Shown here piece after piece: positions 43,788 to 52,894 of a stretch of 64,000 nt of DNA. The notes beneath the pieces were generated by a model. The model was not told where the DNA came from and made no database searches. It saw only the letters and a program-made list of their open reading frames with translations. Position numbers and translations under genes: made by a program. The stretch comes from Dokdonella_A soli (GTDB taxonomy: Bacteria > Pseudomonadota > Gammaproteobacteria > Xanthomonadales > Rhodanobacteraceae), in the NCBI RefSeq assembly GCF_039523175.1, contig NZ_BAAAEU010000006.1:372001-436000 (forward strand). The letters are read 5' to 3'. The first letter of the stretch is position 1; each line of letters starts with the position of its first letter.

Positions 43788-45134
43788 GTGAACGCGCGCG
43801 CCGACACGATCGCAGCCGTGGCGACCGCGCCCGGCGCGGGCGGTGTCGGCGTGCTGCGCGTCTCCGGCGCGCTCGCGGGATCGATCGCGCGGACCGTGCT
43901 CGGCCGCGAACCGCAGCCGCGCCACGCGCGCTACGCCGCCTTCCGTGATCGCGACGAGGCGGTCATCGATCGCGGCCTGCTGCTCTGGTTTCCGGCGCCG
44001 CACTCGTACACCGGCGAGGACGTGCTCGAACTGCAAACGCACGGCAGTCCGGTCGTGCTGCGCCTGCTGCTCGCGCGAGTCGTCGAACTCGGCGCGCGCC
44101 ACGCGCGGCCCGGTGAATTCTCCGAACGCGCATTCCTCAACGGCAAGCTCGATCTCGCCCAGGCCGAAGCGGTCGCCGACCTGATCGCGAGCGGCTCCGA
44201 AGCCGCCGCACGCGCGGCGCAACGCAGCCTCGATGGTGTGTTCTCCGAACGCGTGCGCGAGCTGACCGCTGGTGTCGTGCGCCTGCGCGTCTGGATCGAG
44301 GCCGCGATCGATTTTCCCGAGGAGGAAATCGATTTCCTCGCCGCGCCGCAGCTGGGTGTCGATCTCGATGCGTTGCGCGCGAAGCTCGGCGACCTGCAGG
44401 CGGCCGCACGTCGCGGCGTGCGGCTCGCCGACGGCCTGCACGCGGTCATCGTCGGTCGCCCGAACGTCGGCAAGTCAAGTCTGCTGAATGCGCTCGCGGC
44501 CAGCGAACGCGCGATCGTGACCGAGATCGCCGGCACCACGCGAGATGTGCTGCGCGAGACGATCGACCTCGATGGCATCGCGCTGACCTTGGTCGACACT
44601 GCCGGCCTGCGCGAGGCCGGCGACGTGGTCGAACGTGAGGGCATCCGTCGCGCGCGCGCCGAACTTGAGCGCGCCGATCTCGCCGTGCTGGTCAGCGATG
44701 ATGTGCGAGCGGAGGCGGATCTCGCGCTGCTCGCCGATCTTCCACCGCGCGCCGCGCGTGTCGTCGTGCACAACAAGATCGATCTCGTGTACAGCGAACC
44801 CCGCGCGCAGAGGCACGACGACACGATGCACCTCTGGCTGTCCGCGCGCAGCGGTGACGGGCTCGACCTGCTCGTCGCTGAACTCAAGCGCCACGCCGGC
44901 GTCGGCGAGTCGGCCGACGGCGCGTTCACCGCACGCGCGCGCCATGTGGCCGCGCTTGAACGTGCGGGGGACCGCCTCGCCGCGGCTTCGAACGCACTCA
45001 CGATCCAGCGCGCCGGCGAACTCGCCGCCGAGGAGCTGCGCCAGGTCCAGCATGCGCTCGGCGAGATCACCGGTGAATTCAGCAGCGACGACCTGCTCGG
45101 CGAAATCTTCTCGTCGTTCTGCATCGGCAAGTGA
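43788..45134 (+). CDS. mnmE: tRNA modification GTPase MnmE
   Basis: A 448-residue GTPase that, with MnmG, modifies U34 of certain tRNAs. N-terminal folate-binding domain (TIAAVATAPGAGGVGVLRVSG, SYTGEDVLELQTHGSPVVLR), G domain (VGRPNVGKSSLLNAL, TRDVLRE, DTAGLRE, NKID) and the invariant C-terminus FCIGK with the reactive Cys. GTG 43788 starts four bases after the yidC stop. Confidence 0.97.
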   Translation: MNARADTIAAVATAPGAGGVGVLRVSGALAGSIARTVLGREPQPRHARYAAFRDRDEAVIDRGLLLWFPAPHSYTGEDVLELQTHGSPVVLRLLLARVVELGARHARPGEFSERAFLNGKLDLAQAEAVADLIASGSEAAARAAQRSLDGVFSERVRELTAGVVRLRVWIEAAIDFPEEEIDFLAAPQLGVDLDALRAKLGDLQAAARRGVRLADGLHAVIVGRPNVGKSSLLNALAASERAIVTEIAGTTRDVLRETIDLDGIALTLVDTAGLREAGDVVEREGIRRARAELERADLAVLVSDDVRAEADLALLADLPPRAARVVVHNKIDLVYSEPRAQRHDDTMHLWLSARSGDGLDLLVAELKRHAGVGESADGAFTARARHVAALERAGDRLAAASNALTIQRAGELAAEELRQVQHALGEITGEFSSDDLLGEIFSSFCIGK

Positions 45135-45171
45135 GTTCCGGATGAACTCATTCCGTGCAAGCCATGGATGG

Positions 45172-45272
45172 CCGACGACACGGGATCCAGCGACCTCAGC
45201 ATCTCGCAAAGGCGCTGGATGACCAGCTTCGCTGTTGTGAAGCGCTTCCGGCGTTCGCCGGGATGACGTCTT
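45172..45272. repeat. Degenerate GGGATCCAG / CGCCGGGATGACG repeat
   Basis: CACGGGATCCAGCGACC and, inverted, GGCGCTGGATGACC with CGTTCGCCGGGATGACGTC, a diverged copy of the inverted repeat at 61346-61427. It fills the gap between mnmE and the glutathione transferase gene. Confidence 0.5.
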
Positions 45273-45337
45273 CAGAGCATCGTTGAGAACGCGCGAGCTG
45301 CCCCAACGATGCTTGGCTGTACCTACCGGAGACATCC

Positions 45338-46036
45338 ATGATCGACCTGTACTACTGGCCCACGCCGAACGGCCACAAGATCACGCTGTTCCTTGAAGAG
45401 ACGAATCTCGACTACACGACCAAACCGGTCGACATCGGCAAGGGCGATCAATTCAAGCCGGAGTACCTCGCGATCTCACCGAACAACAAGATGCCGGCGA
45501 TCGTCGATCACGCGCCGGCCGATGGCGGCGCGCCGATCAGTACCTTCGAATCGGGCGCGATCCTGCTCTATCTCGCGAACAAGACGAAGCGTTTCATCCC
45601 GCAGGATATTCGCGGCCGCATCGTCGTGAACGAATGGCTGTTCTGGCAGATGGGCGGGCTCGGACCGATGACCGGCCAGTACGGCCACTTCAACGTGTAC
45701 GCGCCGGAGCCGATTCCGTATGCGATCGAGCGCTACACGAGGGAGGTGCAGCGCCTGCTCGGCGTGCTCGACCGGCGACTGGCCGGACGCGCGTTCATCG
45801 CCGGCGACGATTACAGCATCGCCGACATGGCCTGCTATCCGTGGATCAATCCGTACACGAAGGCGCCGCTCGACCTGACGCCGTTCGCGCGGGTGCGGCG
45901 CTGGCAGGCCGCGATCGCGGCGCGTCCGGCGACGCAGCGTGCGTACGCGAAGGGTGCGGAAGTCAATCCGTCAGCGGGTCAGCCGATGAGCGACGAGGAG
46001 AAGCGCATCCTGTTCGGCGTCAGTGCAGTCGCTTGA
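45338..46036 (+). CDS. Glutathione S-transferase, YfcG/nu-class like
   Basis: A 232-residue two-domain enzyme. The thioredoxin-like domain (MIDLYYWPTPNGHKITLFLEE, then SPNNKMPAIVDH and FESGAILLYLANK) has the glutathione-binding Pro and Glu-Ser pair. The helical domain has the N-capping motif DDYSIADMACYPWINP. The PTPNGHK start and NNKMPAI match disulfide-reducing YfcG/YghU-type members. Cytosolic. Confidence 0.92.
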   Translation: MIDLYYWPTPNGHKITLFLEETNLDYTTKPVDIGKGDQFKPEYLAISPNNKMPAIVDHAPADGGAPISTFESGAILLYLANKTKRFIPQDIRGRIVVNEWLFWQMGGLGPMTGQYGHFNVYAPEPIPYAIERYTREVQRLLGVLDRRLAGRAFIAGDDYSIADMACYPWINPYTKAPLDLTPFARVRRWQAAIAARPATQRAYAKGAEVNPSAGQPMSDEEKRILFGVSAVA

Positions 46037-46110
46037 GTGACGCATGCATCGCGACACGCTGTGGGAGCGGCCGCTGCCACTCCCACGGAGTGCTGCGCGC
46101 GCGGCCGCAC

Positions 46111-46728
46111 TCAGCGCGGCGGTGCGGCCGCTGGCATGCCAACCGGCGTGACCGTTGGCTGCACCTGCAGTCGCGGGCCCGGATCGCGGTCCATGCGCGT
46201 GGTGTACGTGCGGCCCTGATACTCGTAAGTCACGTCGTAGCCGGTGACCTTGTCGCTGCTGTCGTTGACCGTGTGGCAGCGCGTCTCGGTGCTGGTCGTG
46301 GTCCGGTTCGCGTCGTGCTGCACGCCGACTTCGTGGCCGACGAAACCACCGCCGACCGCGCCGGCGACGGTCGCCGCCTTGCGGCCGTTGCCGCGTCCGA
46401 TCTGGTTGCCGAGCAGGCCGCCGACTGCGGCTCCGACCACCGTGCCGACCACGTGATTGTCGCTGCCCGGCGCGCGATGCGTGACCGCGACCTGGTCGCA
46501 GACCTTGCGCGGTGTCGTGACCTGCTCGACGATCGGGCGCACGTTGCGCACGTCGGCATAGCCATCGTCGACGGGTTGCGGCGGCAGCGCGGGCGCCGGC
46601 TGGACAGCGGCCGCAGGGGCTGCGCGATCTGTGCCGTTGTTGTTGCCGGCATGACGTTGTGCGAGCGCCATACCACCGATCGCGAGCGCGGCGCCGGCGG
46701 CAACACCCAGTAATGTTTTCGAATCCAT
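46111..46728 (-). CDS. Glycine-zipper 2TM-domain protein
   Basis: A 205-residue protein with an N-terminal hydrophobic segment (LLGVAAGAALAIGGMALA) and a Gly-zipper region HVVGTVVGAAVGGLLGNQIGRGNGRKAATVAGAVGGGFVG near 93-130. Flanking parts are VRNVRPIVEQVTTPRKVCDQ and YDVTYEYQGRTYTTRMDRDPG, which match the UmoD/SlyB-like envelope family. It may stabilise the cell envelope; function not proven. It diverges from the DPP gene. Confidence 0.85.
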   Translation of the reverse strand: MDSKTLLGVAAGAALAIGGMALAQRHAGNNNGTDRAAPAAAVQPAPALPPQPVDDGYADVRNVRPIVEQVTTPRKVCDQVAVTHRAPGSDNHVVGTVVGAAVGGLLGNQIGRGNGRKAATVAGAVGGGFVGHEVGVQHDANRTTTSTETRCHTVNDSSDKVTGYDVTYEYQGRTYTTRMDRDPGPRLQVQPTVTPVGMPAAAPPR

Positions 46729-46906
46729 GGTTCATCCCCGTTGCGTGCAGTGCGAGTGTGCGCGTGCATTGCACCGCATGGCGGCTGAACAAAAGCTTGC
46801 ATCGGCTGAAAGATGGGATGGCGATCACGCAAACGGTGCGGAACACCGGGCGCTTGGCCGCGACGCTGGGCTGCGCTGTAATGCGTGCCCTGCCTGTGGA
46901 GTTCCC

Positions 46907-49258
46907 ATGCGCCTCCTCCTTCTCGCCGCCCTGCAGGTGCTGAGCCCTCTCGTGCACGCTGAACGTCTGACCATCGAACGCATTTTTTCCGACCCTGATC
47001 TGAACGGGCCGAGTCCGCGTGCGTTGAAGATCGCACCGGACGGCAGCCGGGTCACGTTCCTGCGCGGTCGCGCCGACGATCAGAACCAGCTCGACCTCTG
47101 GGCATACGACGTCGCCAGCGGACAATCGCGACGGCTCGTCGATTCGCTCGCGATCGGCGAGCAGAAGGAGTTGTCCGACGCGGAGAAGGCGCGTCGCGAG
47201 CGCGAGCGCATCGCGCAGCTCAAGGGCATCGTCGCGTACCGCTGGGCGCCGGACAGCCGCAAGCTCCTGTTCAGTGTCGGCGAGCGGCTCTGGCTCTACG
47301 ACCTCGACGCCAGACCCGGCCAGGAACTGCGCGCGCTGACGCCCAAGGGTTTCGAGGTCAACGACGCGAAGGTATCGCCACGCGGCGGCTATGTGTCATT
47401 CGTCAGCCGGCAGAACCTCTACACAATCGATCTCGCGCGGCATCGCAACTACCAGCTCACACGCGACGGCAAGGGGCCGATCCACAACGGCGAGGCCGAG
47501 TTCGTCGCGCAGGAGGAGATGGCGCGCGCAACCGGTTACTGGTGGGCGCCGGATGATTCCGCGATCGCCTATGAGCGCTACGACGAGTCCGGCGTCGACG
47601 AGGTCAAGCGCACCGAGGTCTACGCGGACCGCAGCGAGACGATCAGCCAGCGCTATCCGGCCGCGGGACGCCCGAACGTCGCCGTGAAGCTTGGCCTCGT
47701 CGGCGCGAAGGGCGGTCGCACGCAATGGATCGACCTCGGCGCGGACGCGGACATCTACCTCGCGCGCGTCGACTGGCTGCCCGACGCGAAGCGGGTCAGC
47801 TTTCAGCGCGAGAGCCGTGACCAGCGCCGGCTCGATCTGATCGCGGTCGAGGTCGGCACGCTGCGCCAGCAGCTCTTGCTGACCGAGACCAGCCGCACCT
47901 GGATCAATCTCCATGACGACCTGCGTTTCCTGAAGCACGAGGATGCGTTCGTCTGGGCTTCCGAGCGAGACGGCTACAAGCATCTGTATGTGTACGGGCT
48001 CGACGGCGGACTGCGACGCGCGCTGACCCGCGGCGACTGGGAGGTCGACAAGCTGCTCGCGCTCGACGAGAAGAATGGGAAGGCGTACTTCGCATCGAAC
48101 CGCGACGATCCGCTGCAACAGCAGGTCTATGTGACGCGCCTCGACGGCGCGGACGCGGACAAGCCGACCCGCATCAGCGCCGGCGAAGGCTGGCACGACG
48201 CGGAGTTCGGCGAGCAGGCCGCGGCCTGGATCGACACGTATTCCGATCCGGCCACGCCGCCGCAGGTGTCGTTGCGCAAGGCCGACGGCAGCCGTATCGC
48301 CTGGGTCGAACACAACGAATTGAAGCCTGGCCATCCGTACTGGACGTATCGCGACAACCTGGTCGCGCCGTCCTATGGCACGCTCAAGAGCGAGGACGGA
48401 CAGGAGCTGCATTACCGCGTCTACAAGCCGCGCGATATGGATGCGATCCGTCCGGGATCGCCGCCATTGGGATCGTCGCAGCAACTTGGCGACGTTTCGG
48501 CTTCGGAAGATCCAGCCGCGGCCATCCATGGCCGCACTTCTCACAAAAAATATCCCGTGTTCATGACCTACTACGGCGGACCGGGCAGCCAGTACGTCAA
48601 GCGCAACTGGGGCAATCATTTCGAGCAGTACATGGCCGAGCACGGCTATGTCGTGTTCGCGATGGACAATCGCGGCTCGCCACGGCGCGGGCGCAAGTTT
48701 TCGGATGCAATCTTCCAGCAGCTCGGCAACGCCGAAATCGCCGACCAGCTGGCCGGCATCGCCTGGTTGAAAGCGCAGCCATGGGTCGATGCGAAACACA
48801 TCGGCGTGTTCGGCTGGAGCTACGGCGGCTACCAGACACTGATGCTGCTCGCGAAGGCGGGCGAGCAGATCGCGGCCGGCGTCGCGGTCGCGCCGGTCAC
48901 CGACTGGACGCTGTACGACACGCACTACACCGAACGCTATCTTGACACGCCGCAGCACAACGCGCAGGGCTATGAACTTTCAGGTGTGCTGCACTGGATC
49001 GACGGATTGAAGTCGGACAAGCTGCTGCTTGTGCATGGCATGGCCGATGACAACGTGCTGTTCGCGAACTCGACGAAACTGATGGCCGCGCTGCAGCAAC
49101 AGGGCACGCAGTTCCGTCTGATGACCTATCCAGGCGCCAAGCACGGGCTGTCGACGCCGGCGCTGAAGAAGCACGTCTACGCGCTGATCGCGGACTATTT
49201 CGAGGAAACGCTGAAGCCTTCCGTGCATGACGAACGCGCGCCGGTACGAGCGCCATGA
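46907..49258 (+). CDS. Dipeptidyl peptidase IV-like S9 family protease
   Basis: A 783-residue secreted protease with signal peptide MRLLLLAALQVLSPLVHA, a beta-propeller domain of about 480 residues and a C-terminal alpha/beta hydrolase. The catalytic Ser is in GWSYGGYQT, the Asp in GMADDNVLF and the His in GAKHGL. QEEMARATGYWW in the propeller supplies the Glu-Glu pair that binds the free N-terminus in DPP IV. It releases X-Pro or X-Ala dipeptides in the periplasm. ATG 46907 is preferred for the signal peptide and GGAG upstream. Confidence 0.93.
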   Translation: MRLLLLAALQVLSPLVHAERLTIERIFSDPDLNGPSPRALKIAPDGSRVTFLRGRADDQNQLDLWAYDVASGQSRRLVDSLAIGEQKELSDAEKARRERERIAQLKGIVAYRWAPDSRKLLFSVGERLWLYDLDARPGQELRALTPKGFEVNDAKVSPRGGYVSFVSRQNLYTIDLARHRNYQLTRDGKGPIHNGEAEFVAQEEMARATGYWWAPDDSAIAYERYDESGVDEVKRTEVYADRSETISQRYPAAGRPNVAVKLGLVGAKGGRTQWIDLGADADIYLARVDWLPDAKRVSFQRESRDQRRLDLIAVEVGTLRQQLLLTETSRTWINLHDDLRFLKHEDAFVWASERDGYKHLYVYGLDGGLRRALTRGDWEVDKLLALDEKNGKAYFASNRDDPLQQQVYVTRLDGADADKPTRISAGEGWHDAEFGEQAAAWIDTYSDPATPPQVSLRKADGSRIAWVEHNELKPGHPYWTYRDNLVAPSYGTLKSEDGQELHYRVYKPRDMDAIRPGSPPLGSSQQLGDVSASEDPAAAIHGRTSHKKYPVFMTYYGGPGSQYVKRNWGNHFEQYMAEHGYVVFAMDNRGSPRRGRKFSDAIFQQLGNAEIADQLAGIAWLKAQPWVDAKHIGVFGWSYGGYQTLMLLAKAGEQIAAGVAVAPVTDWTLYDTHYTERYLDTPQHNAQGYELSGVLHWIDGLKSDKLLLVHGMADDNVLFANSTKLMAALQQQGTQFRLMTYPGAKHGLSTPALKKHVYALIADYFEETLKPSVHDERAPVRAP

Positions 49259-49659
49259 CCAAGGCGATCGGCGGACTGAACCACATCAATTTCCGCGCCC
49301 CCGAGGACATGATCGAACGCCTGCGCGCGTTCTACTGCGAGGTGATAGGTCTGTGCGAAGGACCGCGCCCGCCGTTTCGGTCGCGCGGATACTGGCTGTA
49401 TGCCGGAGACCGCGACCTGCTGCATCTCACGATCATCCCGGCGGACGCAGATGTCGCGACGAACACCGCGACGCCGGCCGCGCGCACCGGCTGGCTCGAC
49501 CATGTCGCATTCACCGGAGTCGACCGCGCGGAATCGATTCGTCGACTCGAGGCGGCCGGCATCGCCTACGAAATCGACGAGGTGCCCATGATCGGGCAGG
49601 TGCAGGTCTTCCTGACCGATCCAGCCGGCATGGGCGTCGAGCTGAATTTCGCGCGCTGA
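49255..49659 (+). CDS. VOC-family (glyoxalase/bleomycin resistance fold) protein
   Basis: A 134-residue protein of one VOC module pair: GGLNHINFRAPEDMIERLRAFYCEVIGL at the start and LDHVAFTGVDRAESIRRLEAAGI, FLTDPAGMGVELNF at the end. The metal-site positions His (NHINF, DHVAF, LLHLTI) and Glu (GVELNF) are present. The start overlaps the DPP stop as ATGA. Substrate unknown. Confidence 0.88.
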   Translation: MTKAIGGLNHINFRAPEDMIERLRAFYCEVIGLCEGPRPPFRSRGYWLYAGDRDLLHLTIIPADADVATNTATPAARTGWLDHVAFTGVDRAESIRRLEAAGIAYEIDEVPMIGQVQVFLTDPAGMGVELNFAR

Positions 49660-49674
49660 TCGAGTTGGGACGCC

Positions 49675-50106
49675 ATGAATCTTCGTGAAAGCTGGATCCT
49701 GTTTGCGTTGGGCTCCGCGTTCTTCGCGGGATTGACCGCGCTGTTCGGCAAGATCGGTGTCGCCGGCATCAACTCGAACCTCGCGACCTTCATCCGCACG
49801 ATCGTGATTCTCGGGGTCACCGCGGCGATCCTGTCGCTGCGCGACGAATGGCGCGCACCGTCGACGATCGAGCCGAAGACCTGGCTGTTCCTCGCACTCT
49901 CCGGCGTCGCGACCGGGTTGTCGTGGCTGTGCTACTACCGCGCGCTTCAGCTCGGCGCGGTCAGCAAGGTAGCGCCAATCGACAAGCTCAGCGTCGTGTT
50001 CGCGATCCTGCTCGGCGCACTGTTCGTCGGCGAATCGTTGAGCTGGCCGGTCGCGATCGGTGGTGGCCTGATCGTCGCAGGCTCGATCGTGATGATCGCG
50101 TTCTGA
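49675..50106 (+). CDS. EamA-family membrane protein, single-domain
   Basis: A 143-residue protein with five membrane helices (WILFALGSAFFAGLTALF, LATFIRTIVILGVTAAIL, TWLFLALSGVATGLSWLCYY, IDKLSVVFAILLGALFVGE, PVAIGGGLIVAGSIVMIAF). FIRTIVI, LSWLCYYRALQLG and APIDKLSVVFA match one EamA unit; typical transporters have two, so it probably works as a dimer. Substrate unknown. Confidence 0.9.
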   Translation: MNLRESWILFALGSAFFAGLTALFGKIGVAGINSNLATFIRTIVILGVTAAILSLRDEWRAPSTIEPKTWLFLALSGVATGLSWLCYYRALQLGAVSKVAPIDKLSVVFAILLGALFVGESLSWPVAIGGGLIVAGSIVMIAF

Positions 50107-50185
50107 GCGCTCGCGCTGCGCAATGATCAGCGCGATCCGCGCCGCTGATTGCGCAAAGTCCGGGCAGGGCAGCTAACCTTGGCGG

Positions 50186-52618
50186 ATGCACCGTCTCCTA
50201 TACCGCTTCGGCGACTGCACCGTCGATTTGGCTGCGCGCGAATTGCGCCGCGGCGGCGAGCTGGTGACGTTGTCGCCCAAGGTATTCGACTGCCTTGCCT
50301 ACCTGATTGATCATCGCGACCGTGCGATAGGCCGCGACGAGTTGATCGCGGCGGTGTGGGGCAGGCTCGACGTCACCGATGCAGTGCTGGGCCAGACCAT
50401 GCTGAAGACTCGCCGCGCGGTCGCCGACAACGGCGACGAACAGAACGCGATCCGCACGATCCCGCGCTTCGGCTACCGCTGGGTCGCCGACGTGGTGGTG
50501 GAGGAACTGCCCGACCTGCCGCGGCGCGCGGGCGCCGACACGCAGAACCGGACTGCCGATGGCGCGGCCAGCGCCGAACGCAGCGCGGATGCCGCGCACT
50601 TCGAGCGCGCCGCCGCCGCGAAACCGGCGCGTCGCCGCGGTCGCCGCCGAACGTGGATCGTCGGCGCCGCAACCGCTGCCGCGTTCGCGCTCGGGCTGAC
50701 CGGGTTCGCGCTGGCCCACCGCGACGCGATATCGCCGCCGTCGCCAGGGTTATCCCCGCGCGCGAGCGTCGACGTGACGGCCGTTCTCCCGGCGACGGTC
50801 GACGCCAGCCCGGAATGGGCGTGGCTGCGGCTCGGCCTGATGGATCTCATTGCCGTGCGCCTGCGCAGCGCGGGCATGACCGTAGTGCCGAGTGACAGCG
50901 TCGTCGCGTTGACCGGTCCGGCGGGCAGTGATGGGAAGGCCGCGCAGCAGCTCGTCCGCAGCGCCACCGGCGCGCAGCGGCTGATTGCTCCGAAGGTGAC
51001 ACGGACGGCCGCGGGCTGGCGCGTGCATCTCGATGTCCATGCCGATGGCCGCGACCTGGAAATCGAAGCGCAGCACGAAGACGCGGTCGCCGCGGCGCGT
51101 GCGGCAGCGGCCATGCTGCTGGATCGTCTGGGCAGACCCGGCGGGACGCAGGGTGACACGGACGCGCTTTCCCTTGCTGCCGTCCAGCAACGTGCCGAAG
51201 CGGCACTGCTCGTCGATGACCTCGCCGGCGTCCGGCAGGCGATCGAAACCGCATCGCCTGCATTGCAGAAGGCACCCGAATTGCGTTTGCGCCTCGCAGT
51301 GGCGGATTTTCGTGGTGGCCAGCTCTCAGTCGCGCGGCAACGACTCGAAGGTCTCCTCGGCGAGGTCGATGCCGAAACGAATCCCGTCCTGCGCGCGCGC
51401 GTGCTGACCGTTCTCGGTACCGTTGCAACACACAGCGATGACATTGCCGGCGCGCTGCGCGCGTGCGCCGAAGCGACTGCGTTGCTGACGGATCGCAATG
51501 AACCCGACGCGCTCGGGCGCGCTTACATGGGTTGCGGCGTCGCGAATGCGAGCATGGGTCGTTTCGACGCGGCGGCGGCGGATTTTGCGCGGTCGCGCAT
51601 CGCGCTCGAAATCACCGGCGACGCGCTCTCGCTCGCGCGGGTCGAGGCCAATGAGGGTTTGATGGAAAACACCCGCGGCCACTACGCCGAGGGCGCATCC
51701 GTCCTGCGCCGGGCTGCGGATCGCTTCCAGCGCTTGGGCGCGCACAGCGAACTCATCCACACGCTGTGCGATGAAGTCGAGACGCACCTCGCGCTGCTGC
51801 AGCCCGTGGAAGCTCTCTCGGTCAGCGAGAGCGGCCTGGCGCAGTTGTCCCAGCACGAGAACGCGGACACACGCCGCGCGATGCAGCTGCAGCATGCGCA
51901 CGCGCTCGCGGCGAACGGGCGCACCAGCGAGGCGGTCGCCTTGCTCGGCGTCATGGAGAATGAAGTATCACCGGACCAGGAACAGGCGCTGGTTGGACAG
52001 ATGCGCGCCACGCGGGCGCGCTTCAAACTGGAAGGTGGTCAGGCAGAGACGGCGATCGAACCCGCGCGGGAGGCGGTTGCCGCGCTGGCGCGTCCCGACG
52101 ATGCGCGCGAACGCGCGATGGCCTGGCTGACGCTAGTGCGCGCCCTGCAAGCGGCTGGCCGGGGCGCCGAAGCGGCCGAGGAAATCCGGAAGTTCGCGGC
52201 CTGGTCCGCCACAACGACGATTGCGGCTGCGCCGGTCTACGCCAGCCTCGCGGATGCAGAGCTGCGTCGGGCGACCAGGAACGATGCCACTACGTCGTAT
52301 GAACACGCGTTGCGCGCCTCCGAGACGGCCGGCGTCCCGGCGGATATGGCTGCCGTCGCAGCTTCCTGGGGTCACGCCCTGATCGACACCGGAGATCTCG
52401 AGCGGGCCAGCGCGATCGTTGGCCGGGTCGCGCGCTGGGCAGGTGCGGATTTCACCTGCAGCATCCTGCAGACTCGTCTCTACCGAGCACTCGGCCAGGA
52501 AGAAGCGTGGCGCGATGCGCTGCAGCGGACGCGGGGGTTGGCTGGCGAACGGCCGATTCCCGCCGCGCTGCTGCGACCTCCTTCCCGTTCAGCGCCGCCG
52601 ATCGGGTCGACTCACTGA
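50186..52618 (+). CDS. CadC-like winged-helix membrane regulator with TPRs
   Basis: An 810-residue protein. Residues 5-105 form an OmpR/PhoB-type winged helix (FGDCTVDLAARELRRGGELVTLSPKVFDCLAYLIDHRDRAIGRDELIAAVWG, RTIPRFGYRWV). A basic Ala/Arg linker and one membrane helix follow (WIVGAATAAAFALGLTGFALA, near 155-177). The outer part has a FlgO-like section and TPR-like helical repeats from about 325 to the end. It should sense a periplasmic signal and control genes directly from the membrane, as CadC does. Target genes are not evident. Confidence 0.85.
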   Translation: MHRLLYRFGDCTVDLAARELRRGGELVTLSPKVFDCLAYLIDHRDRAIGRDELIAAVWGRLDVTDAVLGQTMLKTRRAVADNGDEQNAIRTIPRFGYRWVADVVVEELPDLPRRAGADTQNRTADGAASAERSADAAHFERAAAAKPARRRGRRRTWIVGAATAAAFALGLTGFALAHRDAISPPSPGLSPRASVDVTAVLPATVDASPEWAWLRLGLMDLIAVRLRSAGMTVVPSDSVVALTGPAGSDGKAAQQLVRSATGAQRLIAPKVTRTAAGWRVHLDVHADGRDLEIEAQHEDAVAAARAAAAMLLDRLGRPGGTQGDTDALSLAAVQQRAEAALLVDDLAGVRQAIETASPALQKAPELRLRLAVADFRGGQLSVARQRLEGLLGEVDAETNPVLRARVLTVLGTVATHSDDIAGALRACAEATALLTDRNEPDALGRAYMGCGVANASMGRFDAAAADFARSRIALEITGDALSLARVEANEGLMENTRGHYAEGASVLRRAADRFQRLGAHSELIHTLCDEVETHLALLQPVEALSVSESGLAQLSQHENADTRRAMQLQHAHALAANGRTSEAVALLGVMENEVSPDQEQALVGQMRATRARFKLEGGQAETAIEPAREAVAALARPDDARERAMAWLTLVRALQAAGRGAEAAEEIRKFAAWSATTTIAAAPVYASLADAELRRATRNDATTSYEHALRASETAGVPADMAAVAASWGHALIDTGDLERASAIVGRVARWAGADFTCSILQTRLYRALGQEEAWRDALQRTRGLAGERPIPAALLRPPSRSAPPIGSTH

Positions 52619-52894
52619 CGTCGATACCCGCGTGCAGGGCTGCGGCCATCGCCGCAATGATCGCGTAACGCGTTGTATTCGCCTGCATTCATGTAGCGGT
52701 AATGGAGCGATAACACAGCGCGAGTGTGCCGCTGGGCGTCTGCGCGCAAGGTCCGGAGATGCTGGTCAGCGGCGGCACGCTCGGGTCACCGGTTCTCTTG
52801 GGGCTCATCTGAAAGCGATTCCGCATGCGCGGCGGGGACCGCGTCGCATGGCGATGCACATCAGTCGAGTCAGTCACGCAGGAGACGATTCACC

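Noticed and set aside
52689..52877. Small frame upstream of the LRR gene on the minus strand
   Set aside because: No recognisable content and no upstream signals; the DNA is more likely the leader of the LRR gene.
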